A stretch of DNA of 64,000 bases. It comes from Phormidesmis sp963710175 (GTDB lineage Bacteria > Cyanobacteriota > Cyanobacteriia > Phormidesmidales > Phormidesmidaceae). Position 1 is the first letter of the stretch. Every line of letters starts with the position of its first letter. Positions 17,407 to 26,115 of the stretch are shown here, one piece after another. The stretch is from positions 1,860,001 through 1,924,000 of the forward strand of contig CAVPZC010000001.1 of NCBI GenBank assembly GCA_963710175.1, given 5' to 3'. The notes beneath the pieces are model-generated. The model ran no database searches, was not told the origin of the DNA, and was given only the letters and a program-made list of their open reading frames with translations. Position numbers and translations under genes: made by a program.

Positions 17407-18891
17407 TTACTCGCCGCTGGGAACTGACAAGATTGGCACAAAATCTAGTTTAGACGGCCCCTCTGACTGCGGGCTGGTTTTGACCACCTCGACTAGCTGC
17501 ACCCGCGCCTGGCGATCGCCTCTGACAAACCGCGCAGGCACCGAGGAAGCCCCCCTTACCGTAAAGTCTGGATCGCTGAGCGCCTTTTGCACACCCGCGC
17601 GAGTGGGCTTACCCTTCTCAGCACCGGCTTCTATGGCGGTCGCCATGGCGATCACCGCGTCATAAGACATCGCGGTGACGTAGTTCACCGGCCCCCGCCA
17701 CAGGTCTTTTGATGTTTGCACAAAGGCTGTGTTGGGGGCCGCGTCAATGTCCCAGGCGACAGCCATGACCAGCCCTGCCGCTGCATCCCCGGCTTCGGTC
17801 AGCGTCTTTGGCGTGTACAGATTTGCCAGATCGCCCAGCACTTTTAGCCGATTGTCGTTGGCTGCGATCACGGCGATCGCTCGGTCAACAGCGCCATTAT
17901 TTGTCGCAAGCAAAATCACCTCCGCGCCTGCTTCTATCGCCTGCTGTACGCTGCGCTCCGCCCGAAAATTTTCCGCGCTCATGTCAAACTCGGCAACGAT
18001 TTCGCCGTCCGGCACAGGCTCCACCACGTCTTTAAATTCCTGACGAATTTCTTCGCTGTAGGTTACCCCGCCCACATAGAAAATTGCCGCCTTCTTCAGC
18101 CGCCAGTTTTCCAGCATGTACCGGGCCAGTGCCTGCGCCCCGTTACGGTTATTAATCGTCGAGCGAAACACCCAGGGGCTATAGCCGGTGAGTTCTTTGG
18201 TAGTGCTGATTGGGGTGATGAAAGGAAGAGCCTGGCGATCGCGATACACCGCTGCCGCCCGCAAACTTACATCGCTTGACCAGTGGCCAACAATGCCCAG
18301 CACGTCGGCATAGTCGGGATTGTCTGCGAGGGCGATCGCCACAGATCTTGCTGTTTCTTCGCGATCGCCATCGTCTATCAGCAAAAGCTTTAGAGGCACG
18401 CCATCAATCCCGCCTTGCCGGTTTATCTGGCCTTGCGCCTGGGCAAAGCCACGCAGCATTTCGACGGCGTTATTGGCGTTCTTCCCGCTAAAAGGAACCG
18501 AGACTGCCAGGGCGTAGGCCGCTTCATTGCCAATCTGCGCATTGTTCAGCGCAATCAGCGCTTCCGGAGCCGCACAGAGCGCAAAAGCCGCCTGAAACTG
18601 AGAGATAGAGCGTTTATTCTCCCCTTTAGCTCGCTCAGCCATACCCTGCCGCTTTAATGCCTCAAAAGCGGTGCGTTCGTTCTCTGGGCAAGCCACCTCA
18701 GAAAGCAGCTGAGACTCATTGACGATAATAGGCTGCTGCTCTTGCAGGCTCGCCTCAAAATCTGTCTGAATAGGAACTGTTGGCTCCTCCGACGGGCGCG
18801 TCACTGCCGCCAAAATAGCAAGCAAAATGGCTCCCCCGGCCAGCCATACTTTCAGGCGAGGCAGCGTTTGCTTGGCAGAAGAACGGCGCAT
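17407..18891 (-). CDS. ABC transporter substrate-binding protein, branched-chain amino acid (LivJ-like) fold
   Basis: 494 residues. N-terminal signal/anchor helix (VWLAGGAILLAILAAVT, residues ~15-31), a ~90-residue helical TPR-like segment (AFEALKRQGMAERAKGENKR, then ISQFQAAFALCAAPEALIAL), then a type-I periplasmic binding domain (YALAVSVPFSG; LRGFAQAQGQINRQGGIDG; VLGIVGHWSSDVSLRAAAVY). The N-terminal extension before the ligand domain is typical of a cyanobacterial subgroup in which no transporter partners are adjacent, and sensing rather than uptake is possible. No permease or ATPase gene lies nearby. Confidence 0.82.
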   Translation of the reverse strand: MRRSSAKQTLPRLKVWLAGGAILLAILAAVTRPSEEPTVPIQTDFEASLQEQQPIIVNESQLLSEVACPENERTAFEALKRQGMAERAKGENKRSISQFQAAFALCAAPEALIALNNAQIGNEAAYALAVSVPFSGKNANNAVEMLRGFAQAQGQINRQGGIDGVPLKLLLIDDGDREETARSVAIALADNPDYADVLGIVGHWSSDVSLRAAAVYRDRQALPFITPISTTKELTGYSPWVFRSTINNRNGAQALARYMLENWRLKKAAIFYVGGVTYSEEIRQEFKDVVEPVPDGEIVAEFDMSAENFRAERSVQQAIEAGAEVILLATNNGAVDRAIAVIAANDNRLKVLGDLANLYTPKTLTEAGDAAAGLVMAVAWDIDAAPNTAFVQTSKDLWRGPVNYVTAMSYDAVIAMATAIEAGAEKGKPTRAGVQKALSDPDFTVRGASSVPARFVRGDRQARVQLVEVVKTSPQSEGPSKLDFVPILSVPSGE

Positions 18892-19076
18892 AGTTTCTCA
18901 GAGACCCTACCTCTTAGCTTAGCTGCACATAGGGCTTAGAAAACGCTGTCCTCATAAGTTGGGATAAACTGCCACTCAAAAGACACCTGCCGCAGAGACT
19001 CAGTCGCCGCGATCGCAGATGTCTTTGTTGTTGAAAATTCTATAGAGGGCAGCCTCTTCTGGCGTCGTGGCTCAAT

Positions 19077-19565
19077 TTAAGCAGCTCGCAGGTACTCCAC
19101 TTCAAAGCCGTGGTACTGAGGCCGCAAACCAGAGGCTAAGAGCTGCTTTAGCTTGGGAATCCCGCCACTGTTATAAACCCGAAATTCGTTAGCCACCTTG
19201 GCGCTTTCTGTACGCACAGCCTGGTTGATTACCAGCGACCCATTGGGGTCAGACTCTGAGCGGTGGAAAGTGCCAGGGGGAATGCGCAAAATGTGCCGAT
19301 TCGCATCTAGCCGAACCACGTGGTACGGGCACTCCCACTCAAAATTGATCAGGTGAAATGTCCGTCCGCCTGAGAGAGCTAGCAAATTATCTTCCTGACG
19401 GGAGTGGAGATAAAACTGCCAACTGCTATCTTGAGCGTTGTTTGGGCTGATAGCGGGGCCAGCGTGAGAAACCAGGTCTCTGGCGTTGGAGGAGGGTACC
19501 GTAATGTCAAAAAATTGGACGCTGGGTGTATCTCTAAACTTTTGGAACTGAAGCAGTTGGAACAT
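19077..19565 (-). CDS. Cupin-like protein of unknown function
   Basis: 162 residues from ATG 19565, chosen for AGGGG six bases upstream; the frame extends to ATG 19637 and beyond. Beta-rich, with SSWQFYLHSRQEDNLLALSG, FHLINFEWECPYHVVRLD and HILRIPPGTFHRSESDPNGS; the last is a good second cupin motif (G-P-x-H-like PPGTFHR). It resembles the small RmlC-like cupins without assigned reaction. Divergent from the LysR gene with 131 bases between, so LysR could control it (inference). Confidence 0.6.
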   Translation of the reverse strand: MFQLLQFQKFRDTPSVQFFDITVPSSNARDLVSHAGPAISPNNAQDSSWQFYLHSRQEDNLLALSGGRTFHLINFEWECPYHVVRLDANRHILRIPPGTFHRSESDPNGSLVINQAVRTESAKVANEFRVYNSGGIPKLKQLLASGLRPQYHGFEVEYLRAA

Positions 19566-19696
19566 AGGAACCCCTAGAAATTGGCTGAAAAATTTCCCAG
19601 CAAACGAATGAATTGTTGCTACCTTAGCCTTAGCCATATTCAGGATCAAACCGGCTACTGGTGTATGTATATGCGGAAAGCGAATAGAAGTCGGCT

Positions 19697-20572
19697 ATGA
19701 ACATCTTTCACCTTCAGGTTTTGTCTGCCGTTGCAGAGTGCGGTACTTTCTCAGATGCTGCCGTCAACCTGGAGGTCTCACAGTCTGCTGTGAGCAGGGC
19801 AGTGGCCTCACTAGAGAGCGAACTAGGGGTGCCGCTGCTGACTAGAGGCCGCTTTGGAGCCAAGCTGACGCCGGTCGGCGAGCGGGTAATTGAGCATAGC
19901 CGAAAAATGCTAGACCTCAAGGAGTATATAGATTACGAAGTGAACTTGGAGAAGGGGCTCTACAATAGTCGCCTGCGCATTTCCTCCTTCCGCAGCGCAG
20001 CGACGCATCTGTTACCGGCTAATATTGCCCGGTTTCGCAAACAGTTTCCCCATGTTGAAGTCACTATTGCTGAGCTTGATCCGGCTGGCGTGGAGCAGTC
20101 CTTGCGAGAAGGGCAAACCGATATTGGTCTCATTCCTCTACCGCGCTCGGAGGAATTTAAGACGCTAGAAATCGCTCAAGATGAGTATGTGGTTCTACTG
20201 CCTAAGACAGAAGTGCTGCCGCCTAAAAGTCTGACTTGGGAAGATTTGGCGAGCTACTCCTTTATTCTGTTTAACTATGCCGAGTGCACCAGTGCAGTCC
20301 GCGATCACTGGGCGCAGTGCGGCCAACCTTTTGAAGTTGGATATGTGATCAAAGAGGATTCTACAATTGTCAGCATGGTGGCGCAGGGACTAGGGGCCGC
20401 TGTACTGCCGAGGCTGGCGGCACTACCAATTCCAGAGGGGGTGTATGTGCGATCGCTCCCCGTTCGCCTCAATCGCATCATCGGCGCAGCGACGCTGGTA
20501 AATACACCGCTTGCGCCTGCGGTTAAAATGTTTTTGGATGTGCTGCAAAATCAGGGGAGATTTGCAGGGTAG
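19697..20572 (+). CDS. LysR-family transcriptional regulator
   Basis: 291 residues. N-terminal winged helix-turn-helix: FHLQVLSAVAECGTFSDAAV, then VSQSAVSRAVASLESELGVP (residues 3-46), the standard LysR recognition helix, then LLTRGRFGAKLTPVGERVIE. The C-terminal periplasmic-binding-like effector domain follows (EQSLREGQTDIGLIPLPRSE; VSMVAQGLGAAVLPRLAALP). Close in layout to CysB/CbbR-type regulators; the effector cannot be read. Followed by a bidirectional terminator. Confidence 0.93.
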   Translation: MNIFHLQVLSAVAECGTFSDAAVNLEVSQSAVSRAVASLESELGVPLLTRGRFGAKLTPVGERVIEHSRKMLDLKEYIDYEVNLEKGLYNSRLRISSFRSAATHLLPANIARFRKQFPHVEVTIAELDPAGVEQSLREGQTDIGLIPLPRSEEFKTLEIAQDEYVVLLPKTEVLPPKSLTWEDLASYSFILFNYAECTSAVRDHWAQCGQPFEVGYVIKEDSTIVSMVAQGLGAAVLPRLAALPIPEGVYVRSLPVRLNRIIGAATLVNTPLAPAVKMFLDVLQNQGRFAG

Positions 20573-20638
20573 GCAGAAGACAGAAAGCAGGAGATAGACC
20601 GAGCGTTGAGCGCAGTCGAAATGCGTCTTTACATAAAC

Positions 20639-20672
20639 AAAGAGTCACCGCAGAAACCCACGGTGACTCTTT
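20639..20672. terminator. Bidirectional hairpin terminator
   Basis: AAAGAGTCACCG and CGGTGACTCTTT form a perfect 12-bp stem with a 10-base loop, with A and T runs at the two feet. It lies between the convergent LysR gene and the moaD/thiS-like gene, so it can serve both strands. Confidence 0.8.
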
Positions 20673-20699
20673 CGACTATGCGCGATCAATCAGCGATCG

Positions 20700-20975
20700 C
20701 TAGCCACCCGCTACAGCAGGCACAATACTCACTTCGTCGCCGTCTTTAAGAGAGGTCTCTTTGTTGTCTAAAAAGCGAATGTCTTCGCTGTTGACGTAGA
20801 AATTAACAAATCGGCGCAGCTCTCCACTGTCGTCACAGAGGCGCTTTTTAATGCCAGGGAACTTGCTCTCTAGCGTATTCATCAGTTCAACAATGTTGCC
20901 GCCATCGCACTCAACGGTAGCTTCGTCATTGGTAAACTTTTGCAGGGGGGTGGGAATTAAAACCTTAACGGCCAT
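20700..20975 (-). CDS. MoaD/ThiS-family ubiquitin-like sulfur carrier protein
   Basis: 91 residues of beta-grasp fold ending in the diagnostic Gly-Gly (VSIVPAVAGG), the C-terminus that is adenylated and thiocarboxylated. ELMNTLESKFPGIKKRLCDD and RRFVNFYVNSEDIRFLDN match MoaD-like proteins. It follows thrC by 63 bases on the same strand. In cyanobacteria and some other bacteria such carriers are found next to threonine synthase-like or cysteine synthase-like PLP enzymes, hinting at sulfur transfer into an amino acid precursor; here the neighbour is a full threonine synthase, so the role is uncertain. Confidence 0.85.
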   Translation of the reverse strand: MAVKVLIPTPLQKFTNDEATVECDGGNIVELMNTLESKFPGIKKRLCDDSGELRRFVNFYVNSEDIRFLDNKETSLKDGDEVSIVPAVAGG

Positions 20976-21038
20976 GTCTCTTCACAGTGTTCACTAAAAA
21001 AACAGATTGACTCAAACAACAGAGCAATGCAGCCACGA

Positions 21039-22343
21039 CTATACCTGAGTTTGCTGCCACTCCAGGCGGTTGAGCGTGTTGGCTCGCTCCCAGGCTCGCT
21101 CAAAGCTGTCTAGCTTGGTCTCAATAGTGAGCGGCTCGCCGATGTAGCCCTGTACCGCTTCGGTAGTCTTCAGGCCGTTGCCGGTGATAAAGACAACCGT
21201 TTTCTCTTCGGGGCTGATTTTACCGGCTTCCACCAGCTTCTTCAGCACGGCGATAGTTGTACCGCCTGCGGTCTCGGTGAAGATACCTTCGGTCTCAGCC
21301 AACAGCTTCATGCCAGCGATGATTTCGGCGTCGGTGACATCTTCAATTTGGCCATGGGTCTTCCGGGCCACGTCCAGCGCGTACATGCCGTCTGCTGGGT
21401 TGCCAATCGCAATTGACTTAGCAATGGTGTTGGGCTTGACCGGGGTAATGAAATCGCGACCTTCTTTGAAAGCCTGAGAGATGGGAGAGCAGCCCTCAGC
21501 CTGTGCGCCGCTGAAGCGGACGGCCTTTTCCTCGACTAGGCCAGTTTTGACGAACTCGTTGAAGCCTTTGTAGATTTTGGTATACAAAGAACCGGAGGCG
21601 CAGGGAACAACCACATGGTCAGGCAGTTCCCAGCCCAGCTGCTCAGCCACTTCAAAGCCCAGCGTCTTCGATCCTTCAGAATAGTAGGGACGCAGGTTGA
21701 TATTCACAAAGCCCCAGCCGTGGGTGTTGGCGACTTCGGAGCAGAGGCGGTTAACCTGGTCGTAGTTGCCCTTAACGGCCATTAGAGTAGGGTCGTAGAT
21801 GAGCGTACCGAGGATTTTACCGGCTTCTAAGTCGGCGGGAATGAAGACGCAGCACTCCAGGCCAGCGTGAGCAGCGATCGCCGCTGTAGAGTTTGCCAAA
21901 TTACCCGTACTCGCACAGGATACCGTCGTAAAGCCCAGCTCCTGAGCCCGAGTCAACGCCACCGAGACCACCCGGTCTTTGAAGCTCAGGGTAGGCATAT
22001 TCACGGCGTCGTTCTTAATATACAGATTCTTCAGGCCCAGCTGACGAGCCAGACGATTGGCCTTTACCAGCGGCGTCATGCCCGTGCCAACGTCGATGGG
22101 TGTGTCGGTTTCGACTGGCAAAAAGGCTTTGTAGCGCCAGATGGAGTGAGGGCCAGCGGCAATGGTTTCGCGGGAGACCTGACGGCGAATCGCTTCGTAG
22201 TCGTAGGCAACTTCTAGCGGGCCAAAGCAGACATCTTCGCAAACGTGCTTAGCGCCGAGACCATACTCTTCGCCGCACTCTTTACACTTGAGCGCTGTGA
22301 ACGTTTTCTGCGAAGTAACTAGTCTTTCAATCGCTTGAGTCAT
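21039..22343 (-). CDS. thrC: Threonine synthase
   Basis: 434 residues. PLP enzyme converting O-phosphohomoserine to threonine. N-terminal four-Cys-like segment (FTALKCKECGEEYGLGAKHV, with CEDVC after it) seen in this subgroup. PLP lysine in NMPTLSFKDRVVSVALTRAQ, phosphate-binding SCASTGNLANSTAAIAAHAG, and FVPCASGSLYTKIYKG-like glycine loop (VVPCASGSLYTKIYKGF). Length and order are those of the short bacterial/archaeal ThrC class. The region upstream holds a 25-base perfect hairpin at 22472-22496. Confidence 0.93.
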   Translation of the reverse strand: MTQAIERLVTSQKTFTALKCKECGEEYGLGAKHVCEDVCFGPLEVAYDYEAIRRQVSRETIAAGPHSIWRYKAFLPVETDTPIDVGTGMTPLVKANRLARQLGLKNLYIKNDAVNMPTLSFKDRVVSVALTRAQELGFTTVSCASTGNLANSTAAIAAHAGLECCVFIPADLEAGKILGTLIYDPTLMAVKGNYDQVNRLCSEVANTHGWGFVNINLRPYYSEGSKTLGFEVAEQLGWELPDHVVVPCASGSLYTKIYKGFNEFVKTGLVEEKAVRFSGAQAEGCSPISQAFKEGRDFITPVKPNTIAKSIAIGNPADGMYALDVARKTHGQIEDVTDAEIIAGMKLLAETEGIFTETAGGTTIAVLKKLVEAGKISPEEKTVVFITGNGLKTTEAVQGYIGEPLTIETKLDSFERAWERANTLNRLEWQQTQV

Positions 22344-22471
22344 GGGTAATCCCCTTATAAGTAGTGTCCAGGCTTGCCTGCTGTGGCATGAAGTAAGTGG
22401 TAAAACAGGCTTCCTGACCTATCTCTACCGAAGTGAAACGATGCTAACACGCAAGAGATCGCGCAGCAAAT

Positions 22472-22496
22472 AATCCCGACTATTTTAGTCGGGATT
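22472..22496. terminator. Perfect hairpin between thrC and the upstream gene
   Basis: AATCCCGACTA, TTT, TAGTCGGGATT: an 11-bp stem with a 3-base loop. On the minus strand it is followed by ATTTG, only a weak T tract, so it may be a terminator for the upstream gene or a regulatory stem in the thrC leader. Confidence 0.5.
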
Positions 22497-22627
22497 AAAA
22501 CAGGCATTGAGGTGACCGTGGCTGTATTCACCTCTCTTAGCATCTCTTTTAGCAGGGTTTAGCAGCCGTAGTCATGACGATAGATTGCTCAAAGGGCAAA
22601 ATGGCCAGCAGCTAGCTGTACTTTCCC

Positions 22628-22656
22628 AGAAAGACAATAGTTACCATTGTCTTTCT
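22628..22656. terminator. Hairpin directly after the stop of the gene at 22657
   Basis: AGAAAGACAAT and ATTGTCTTTCT form an 11-bp stem with a 7-base loop, immediately downstream of the minus-strand stop codon. No long T run, so factor-independence is uncertain. Confidence 0.55.
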
Positions 22657-23112
22657 CTATGGCTGCGGAGCGGATGAGCGGGTGATCGCCTCCAGTCTCT
22701 TCCAATCATCTGACTTAACCAGCCATCTTTTAATCTTGACCCGCTGTCGATGACCAGCCTCTTCTGCATAGCTGCTCTCTATATACAAATTACCGCCCTC
22801 TATTTTGATATGGCCAAAAGAAGCAAAGGGATGGCGCTCAGCAGCTTTACCAATCAGGTTGTAAACCGTGAGGCGATTGGGCGCGACCCTGAAGTAGGGG
22901 CGTGTAAGGGACAGAACGCCCAGCAGTGCAACTAAAATGCCGAACACAAGACCTATGACAATAGGACGACTCAGCTGACCGTTTAGCCCTGTTCTCCACA
23001 GATTCAGCAGAATAGTAGTCGCACCTATCAAGATAAAAGCGAGACCTAGCACACCCTTATAGCGGCCTTCAAAGTGTTCAGCCTCAGTGGGAAAGGGAGA
23101 TGAGGTAATCAT
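22657..23112 (-). CDS. Small membrane protein with a C-terminal PH-like segment, function unknown
   Basis: 151 residues. Two membrane helices (VLGLAFILIGATTILLNLW, residues ~20-38; PIVIGLVFGILVALLGVLSL, ~49-68) close together, followed by a soluble beta-rich region: PYFRVAPNRLTVYNLIGKAA, FGHIKIEGGNLYIESS and RVKIKRWLVKSDDWKRLEAI. Two helices then R-x-L-x-V-x-N-x-x-G-like strands resemble bacterial PH (YdbT-like) membrane proteins, a guess. It is 37 bases downstream of the histidine kinase gene and probably in its operon. Confidence 0.6.
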   Translation of the reverse strand: MITSSPFPTEAEHFEGRYKGVLGLAFILIGATTILLNLWRTGLNGQLSRPIVIGLVFGILVALLGVLSLTRPYFRVAPNRLTVYNLIGKAAERHPFASFGHIKIEGGNLYIESSYAEEAGHRQRVKIKRWLVKSDDWKRLEAITRSSAPQP

Positions 23113-23149
23113 GGTTTATTCGAGTGACTGCTTCATATGCCTGGCCGCG

Positions 23150-23935
23150 TCAATGAGGAAATACGCATCGCAAGCAGCTGCGATCCTCTAATTCTGAGTG
23201 CGGTGCAATAGAAAACTCGCCCTTGATGAGTGGCAAAGCAGTATAGGCAGTCGCCAATATTAAGCCGGTAGAAAGATAAATATTTTCGACCGGTAGCTGT
23301 GAGCCAGCCAGTAAATCAGCCGCAGAGCCGGTATCTTGCTGGGGCGAAAGCTCTGCTGCATTAGCAACGCTGTCGAGTTCGGCCTGTAGCTGAGCAGCGG
23401 GGCGATCGCACTTAATTACTACCGCCACCGTTTGATCAGTTTGCTCTACGAACAGGCGCAGCGTTCTAGTGCAGGCGATCGCGTCTTGAATCAGACTCAC
23501 CAAAATATTTTTTAGCCAGCGGGCATCAGTACAAATCTCCACCTCATCAACCGGAAGCTCTACCGCATACCGCACATTTTGATTAGCGGCTTGCAGCGTT
23601 GTGAGCATTTCCACCTCCGGCAGCACAAAGCTCAGGTCCACCGCTTCTAGTTTGGGCGGCTCTCTACCCACGTCTAGCTTCGAGACAGCGGCTACTCGAT
23701 CAAACAGAGCCAGCATTTTAAGCGCAGCATCTCTAGACTGGGCAATAAACTCTTTTTCCTCTTCGGGGCTTTCGCACAGATCTTCTAAAATCAGCATGTG
23801 CAGACTGACAATGGTGTTGACTGGCGATCGCAGCTCATGAGAGGTGCGGGCCAAAAAGCCACTCTTAAACCGTTCGAGGGCGAGCAGACGGTTATAGGCC
23901 AGCTGCAAAGCTGAGTAATCTTCAGGGCGAGTCAT
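23150..23935 (-). CDS. Small histidine kinase-like protein with a degenerate ATPase domain
   Basis: 261 residues. HisKA-type dimerisation region with the phospho-acceptor His: LERFKSGFLARTSHELRSPV at residues ~21-40. The C-terminal half lines up with HATPase_c at WLKNILVSLIQDAIACTRTL (N box, with the Asn replaced by Asp or lost), but no D-x-G-x-G or G-T-G-L-G loop is recognisable; TGLILATAYTALPLIKGEFS is what remains of the last helix. Autokinase activity is therefore doubtful. No sensor domain is present, so it may act as an accessory or phosphotransfer partner. Confidence 0.75.
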   Translation of the reverse strand: MTRPEDYSALQLAYNRLLALERFKSGFLARTSHELRSPVNTIVSLHMLILEDLCESPEEEKEFIAQSRDAALKMLALFDRVAAVSKLDVGREPPKLEAVDLSFVLPEVEMLTTLQAANQNVRYAVELPVDEVEICTDARWLKNILVSLIQDAIACTRTLRLFVEQTDQTVAVVIKCDRPAAQLQAELDSVANAAELSPQQDTGSAADLLAGSQLPVENIYLSTGLILATAYTALPLIKGEFSIAPHSELEDRSCLRCVFPH

Positions 23936-23979
23936 AGGTTAAAAGCAAAGCTGTATCTAGCGTAGCTCGAATTTCGTCG

Positions 23980-24603
23980 CTATAGTTCAACTTCACCTTG
24001 ACGGAGTATTTGCCAGCCCGCACCCGTCCACTGAGCGACCGTAGAAGGTGTGCCGCTGGTCGCTGACTCAGGCTCAAAGTCGACAGCAGGAAGGGTAAGG
24101 GCAGTCGGAAAGGTGCGGGCAATGTCAGTCAACGAGGTCAAAGGAGGCTGCCCAGAAAGATTGGCGCTCGTAGTCGCGAGCGGGCCAGTGCGAGCCAGCA
24201 GCGCTAGCGCAACAGGATGGTTAGGGACTCGAATGCCGAGGGTGCCGGTATTTTCAGGATTTAGGGTGGAGGGAGTGCGATCGCTTACCGGCAATACCAG
24301 CGTAAGCTGACCAGGCCAGTGCTGAGCAGCCAGACATTGCCAAATTGCTAAGGCAGCCGCGTCTCCAGCCACGTAAGGCAGCAGTGCCGAGAGAGACGCC
24401 CCCATCAAGATCAAAGGTTTCTCAGGCGGGCGACGCTTGGCTGCGTAAATCAGGTCAGCGTGATCAGGGCGAGCCGCCAGTGCCGGTACAGTGTCCGTAG
24501 GGAAGCTCACTAGAGTAGGCGCTACTGCCAGCCTCTCTACCATCTGATTGAGCGATACCTGAGGCATAAAAACATATTGGATAAAGACGGCAAGCGGGTT
24601 CAC
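23980..24603 (-). CDS. Sua5/YciO/YrdC-family protein (threonylcarbamoyl-AMP synthase-like)
   Basis: 207 residues. The family makes threonylcarbamoyl-AMP for the t6A37 modification of ANN-reading tRNAs. Conserved segments: LVSFPTDTVPALAARPDHAD, IYAAKRRPPEKPLILMGASL (the KxR-x-x-K-P-L signature), WPGQLTLVLP and GTLGIRVPNHPVALALL, then TGPLATTSANLSGQPPLTSL (S-A-N-x-S-G). Residues ~180-207 (TVAQWTGAGWQILRQGEVEL) finish the barrel. The start overlaps the stop of the Uma2 gene by 4 bases (ATGA type), so translation is probably coupled. Confidence 0.9.
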   Translation of the reverse strand: MNPLAVFIQYVFMPQVSLNQMVERLAVAPTLVSFPTDTVPALAARPDHADLIYAAKRRPPEKPLILMGASLSALLPYVAGDAAALAIWQCLAAQHWPGQLTLVLPVSDRTPSTLNPENTGTLGIRVPNHPVALALLARTGPLATTSANLSGQPPLTSLTDIARTFPTALTLPAVDFEPESATSGTPSTVAQWTGAGWQILRQGEVEL

Positions 24604-25334
24604 TCAGCAATGACTATATCGATGGACCATATCGATGAAGGATCAATGCCGAGTGCTTCCAGCTGGGCTGCTAACCGTTCAGCTTTAGACTGTGACTGTT
24701 GAAGCTGCTGACTGGTTTCACTGAGCTGTTGACTGGTTTTACTAAGCTGCTGACTGGTTTCGCTAAGCTGCTGTCCGAGTTCTACAAAGGTTAAAAACCG
24801 CGAGCCGTCTGGTCGGTATATCTCCAAGGTTTCGGGCTGAAGACTGAAGCGGATATTCAGCCGAGGGCTGACCCAGTCATCGACCGATTCAAGTGGCTCC
24901 AACCCGCTTTCCCGGCGCTGACAGCTCACTAATTCAATATTGTAAGGATCGTACTCATGGTATTCTTCGACACCGTAGCGCTCGTAAAACAGCAGCTTTC
25001 TAGCCATTTCTGTGCGGCGGTTGCCGGGAGAAAGCACTTCAAAAACGACCTGGGGGGGAATATTATCTTCTTTCCACTGCATGTAAGAGCCGCGATCACC
25101 TTTAGGCCGTCCTAAGGCCACTAGCGCATCGGGAGGCTGGCAAATTCTGTTATTGCCTTCAATCGGATACCAGAGTAAATCGCCCGCAACAAATACGTGA
25201 GGGTCGTCAGCGTAGAGTAGCTCTAAATTTTCTTTAATGGTGACAATCCACTGAAACTGTAAGGTATTGTCTGCCATCGGCTGGCCGTTGCTGTCAGGAT
25301 AGATGACTTCAGGAGTGGAGAGCTGCTGAACCAT
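24600..25334 (-). CDS. Uma2-family (DUF820) PD-(D/E)xK nuclease-like protein
   Basis: 244 residues. Core of the restriction-endonuclease-like fold: VFVAGDLLWYP, the PPDALVALGRPKGDRGSYMQ segment (first catalytic Asp), PPQVVFEVLSPGNRRTEMAR (E-V-L-S-P, the E-x-K-type position with K replaced) and KLLFYERYGVEEYHEYDPYN. The C-terminus has a heptad array with four near-identical QQLSETS units (residues ~190-212) and a coiled coil. Such genes are very numerous in cyanobacterial genomes; function unknown. It shares 4 bases with the YrdC gene downstream. Confidence 0.88.
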   Translation of the reverse strand: MVQQLSTPEVIYPDSNGQPMADNTLQFQWIVTIKENLELLYADDPHVFVAGDLLWYPIEGNNRICQPPDALVALGRPKGDRGSYMQWKEDNIPPQVVFEVLSPGNRRTEMARKLLFYERYGVEEYHEYDPYNIELVSCQRRESGLEPLESVDDWVSPRLNIRFSLQPETLEIYRPDGSRFLTFVELGQQLSETSQQLSKTSQQLSETSQQLQQSQSKAERLAAQLEALGIDPSSIWSIDIVIAE

Positions 25335-25393
25335 AAGAGCGAACCAGAAGAGTCGTCGAGCTGCTGTACCTAGTCTAACAGCTGCTAGAACAG

Positions 25394-26101
25394 CTACTGG
25401 GAGATGGTCGCTGCTTCTGGCTGTTTCGACAGGCGACCATCTTCCATATAGATAATTCTATCCGCGACATCTAATATGCGGTTGTCGTGAGTTACCAGCA
25501 AGATTGTGCAGCCCTGTTGTTTGGCTAGGTCGTGCATCATATCGACCACGTCCCGGCCCGATTTTTTATCGAGAGCGGCAGTCGGTTCATCGGCAAGGAC
25601 GATTTTGGGCTGGCCGACGAGGGCGCGGGCGATCGCCACTCGCTGCTTTTGTCCGCCCGACAGGTCTGCCGGATAGTAGTTCGTCCGCTCTGCCAAGCCC
25701 ACTTTTGCAAGCATGTCAGCGGCCCGACGATGGCGTATCGGTTTTGACAGGGTGCCTTGCACTTCGAGGCCCATTTGCACATTCTCAAGTGCCGTCAGGC
25801 TACCGTGCAAATTGTGCGCTTGAAAAATATAGCCGTTGTTTCTACGGGCCTTTACGAGCTGATTTTCAGTGGCATCGCAGAGTTCATGCCCGACGACATT
25901 CAAGCTGCCTGACTGGGCAGAGCGCAAACCGCCGATCAGCGTTAGCAGCGTTGTTTTTCCCGAGCCAGAAGGCCCGGTCATGATCACAATTTCGCCCTTG
26001 GCAATTTCTAGATTGATGTCGAACAGCGCCTGTTTTCGCAGTTGCCCCGAGCCAAAGTGGTGGTTGAGCTGATGAACAATGATAGAAGAATTCTGAGTCA
26101 T
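25394..26101 (-). CDS. devA: ATPase subunit of a DevBCA-type ABC exporter
   Basis: 235 residues. Complete ABC ATPase: Walker A GPSGSGKTTL (residues ~39-48), Q-loop YIFQAHNLH, signature LSGGQKQRVAIARALVG, Walker B IVLADEPTAALDKKSGRDVV and H-loop LLVTHDN. Similar to MacB/DevA ATPases that pair with FtsX-like permeases; the GLEVQG and NYYPADLSGG details fit DevA. DevBCA in heterocystous cyanobacteria exports envelope glycolipid across the wall; in non-heterocystous species paralogues move other amphiphiles. Last gene of devB-devC-devA; its supply of transcript now depends on read-through of the IS in devC. Confidence 0.9.
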   Translation of the reverse strand: MTQNSSIIVHQLNHHFGSGQLRKQALFDINLEIAKGEIVIMTGPSGSGKTTLLTLIGGLRSAQSGSLNVVGHELCDATENQLVKARRNNGYIFQAHNLHGSLTALENVQMGLEVQGTLSKPIRHRRAADMLAKVGLAERTNYYPADLSGGQKQRVAIARALVGQPKIVLADEPTAALDKKSGRDVVDMMHDLAKQQGCTILLVTHDNRILDVADRIIYMEDGRLSKQPEAATISQ

Positions 26102-26115
26102 TTCTTTTGAAGGGA

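Noticed and set aside
24660..24775. Four near-identical QQLSETS-coding units in the Uma2 gene as a separate mobile or regulatory repeat
   Set aside because: They are in frame, at the usual place of the C-terminal coiled coil in Uma2 proteins.
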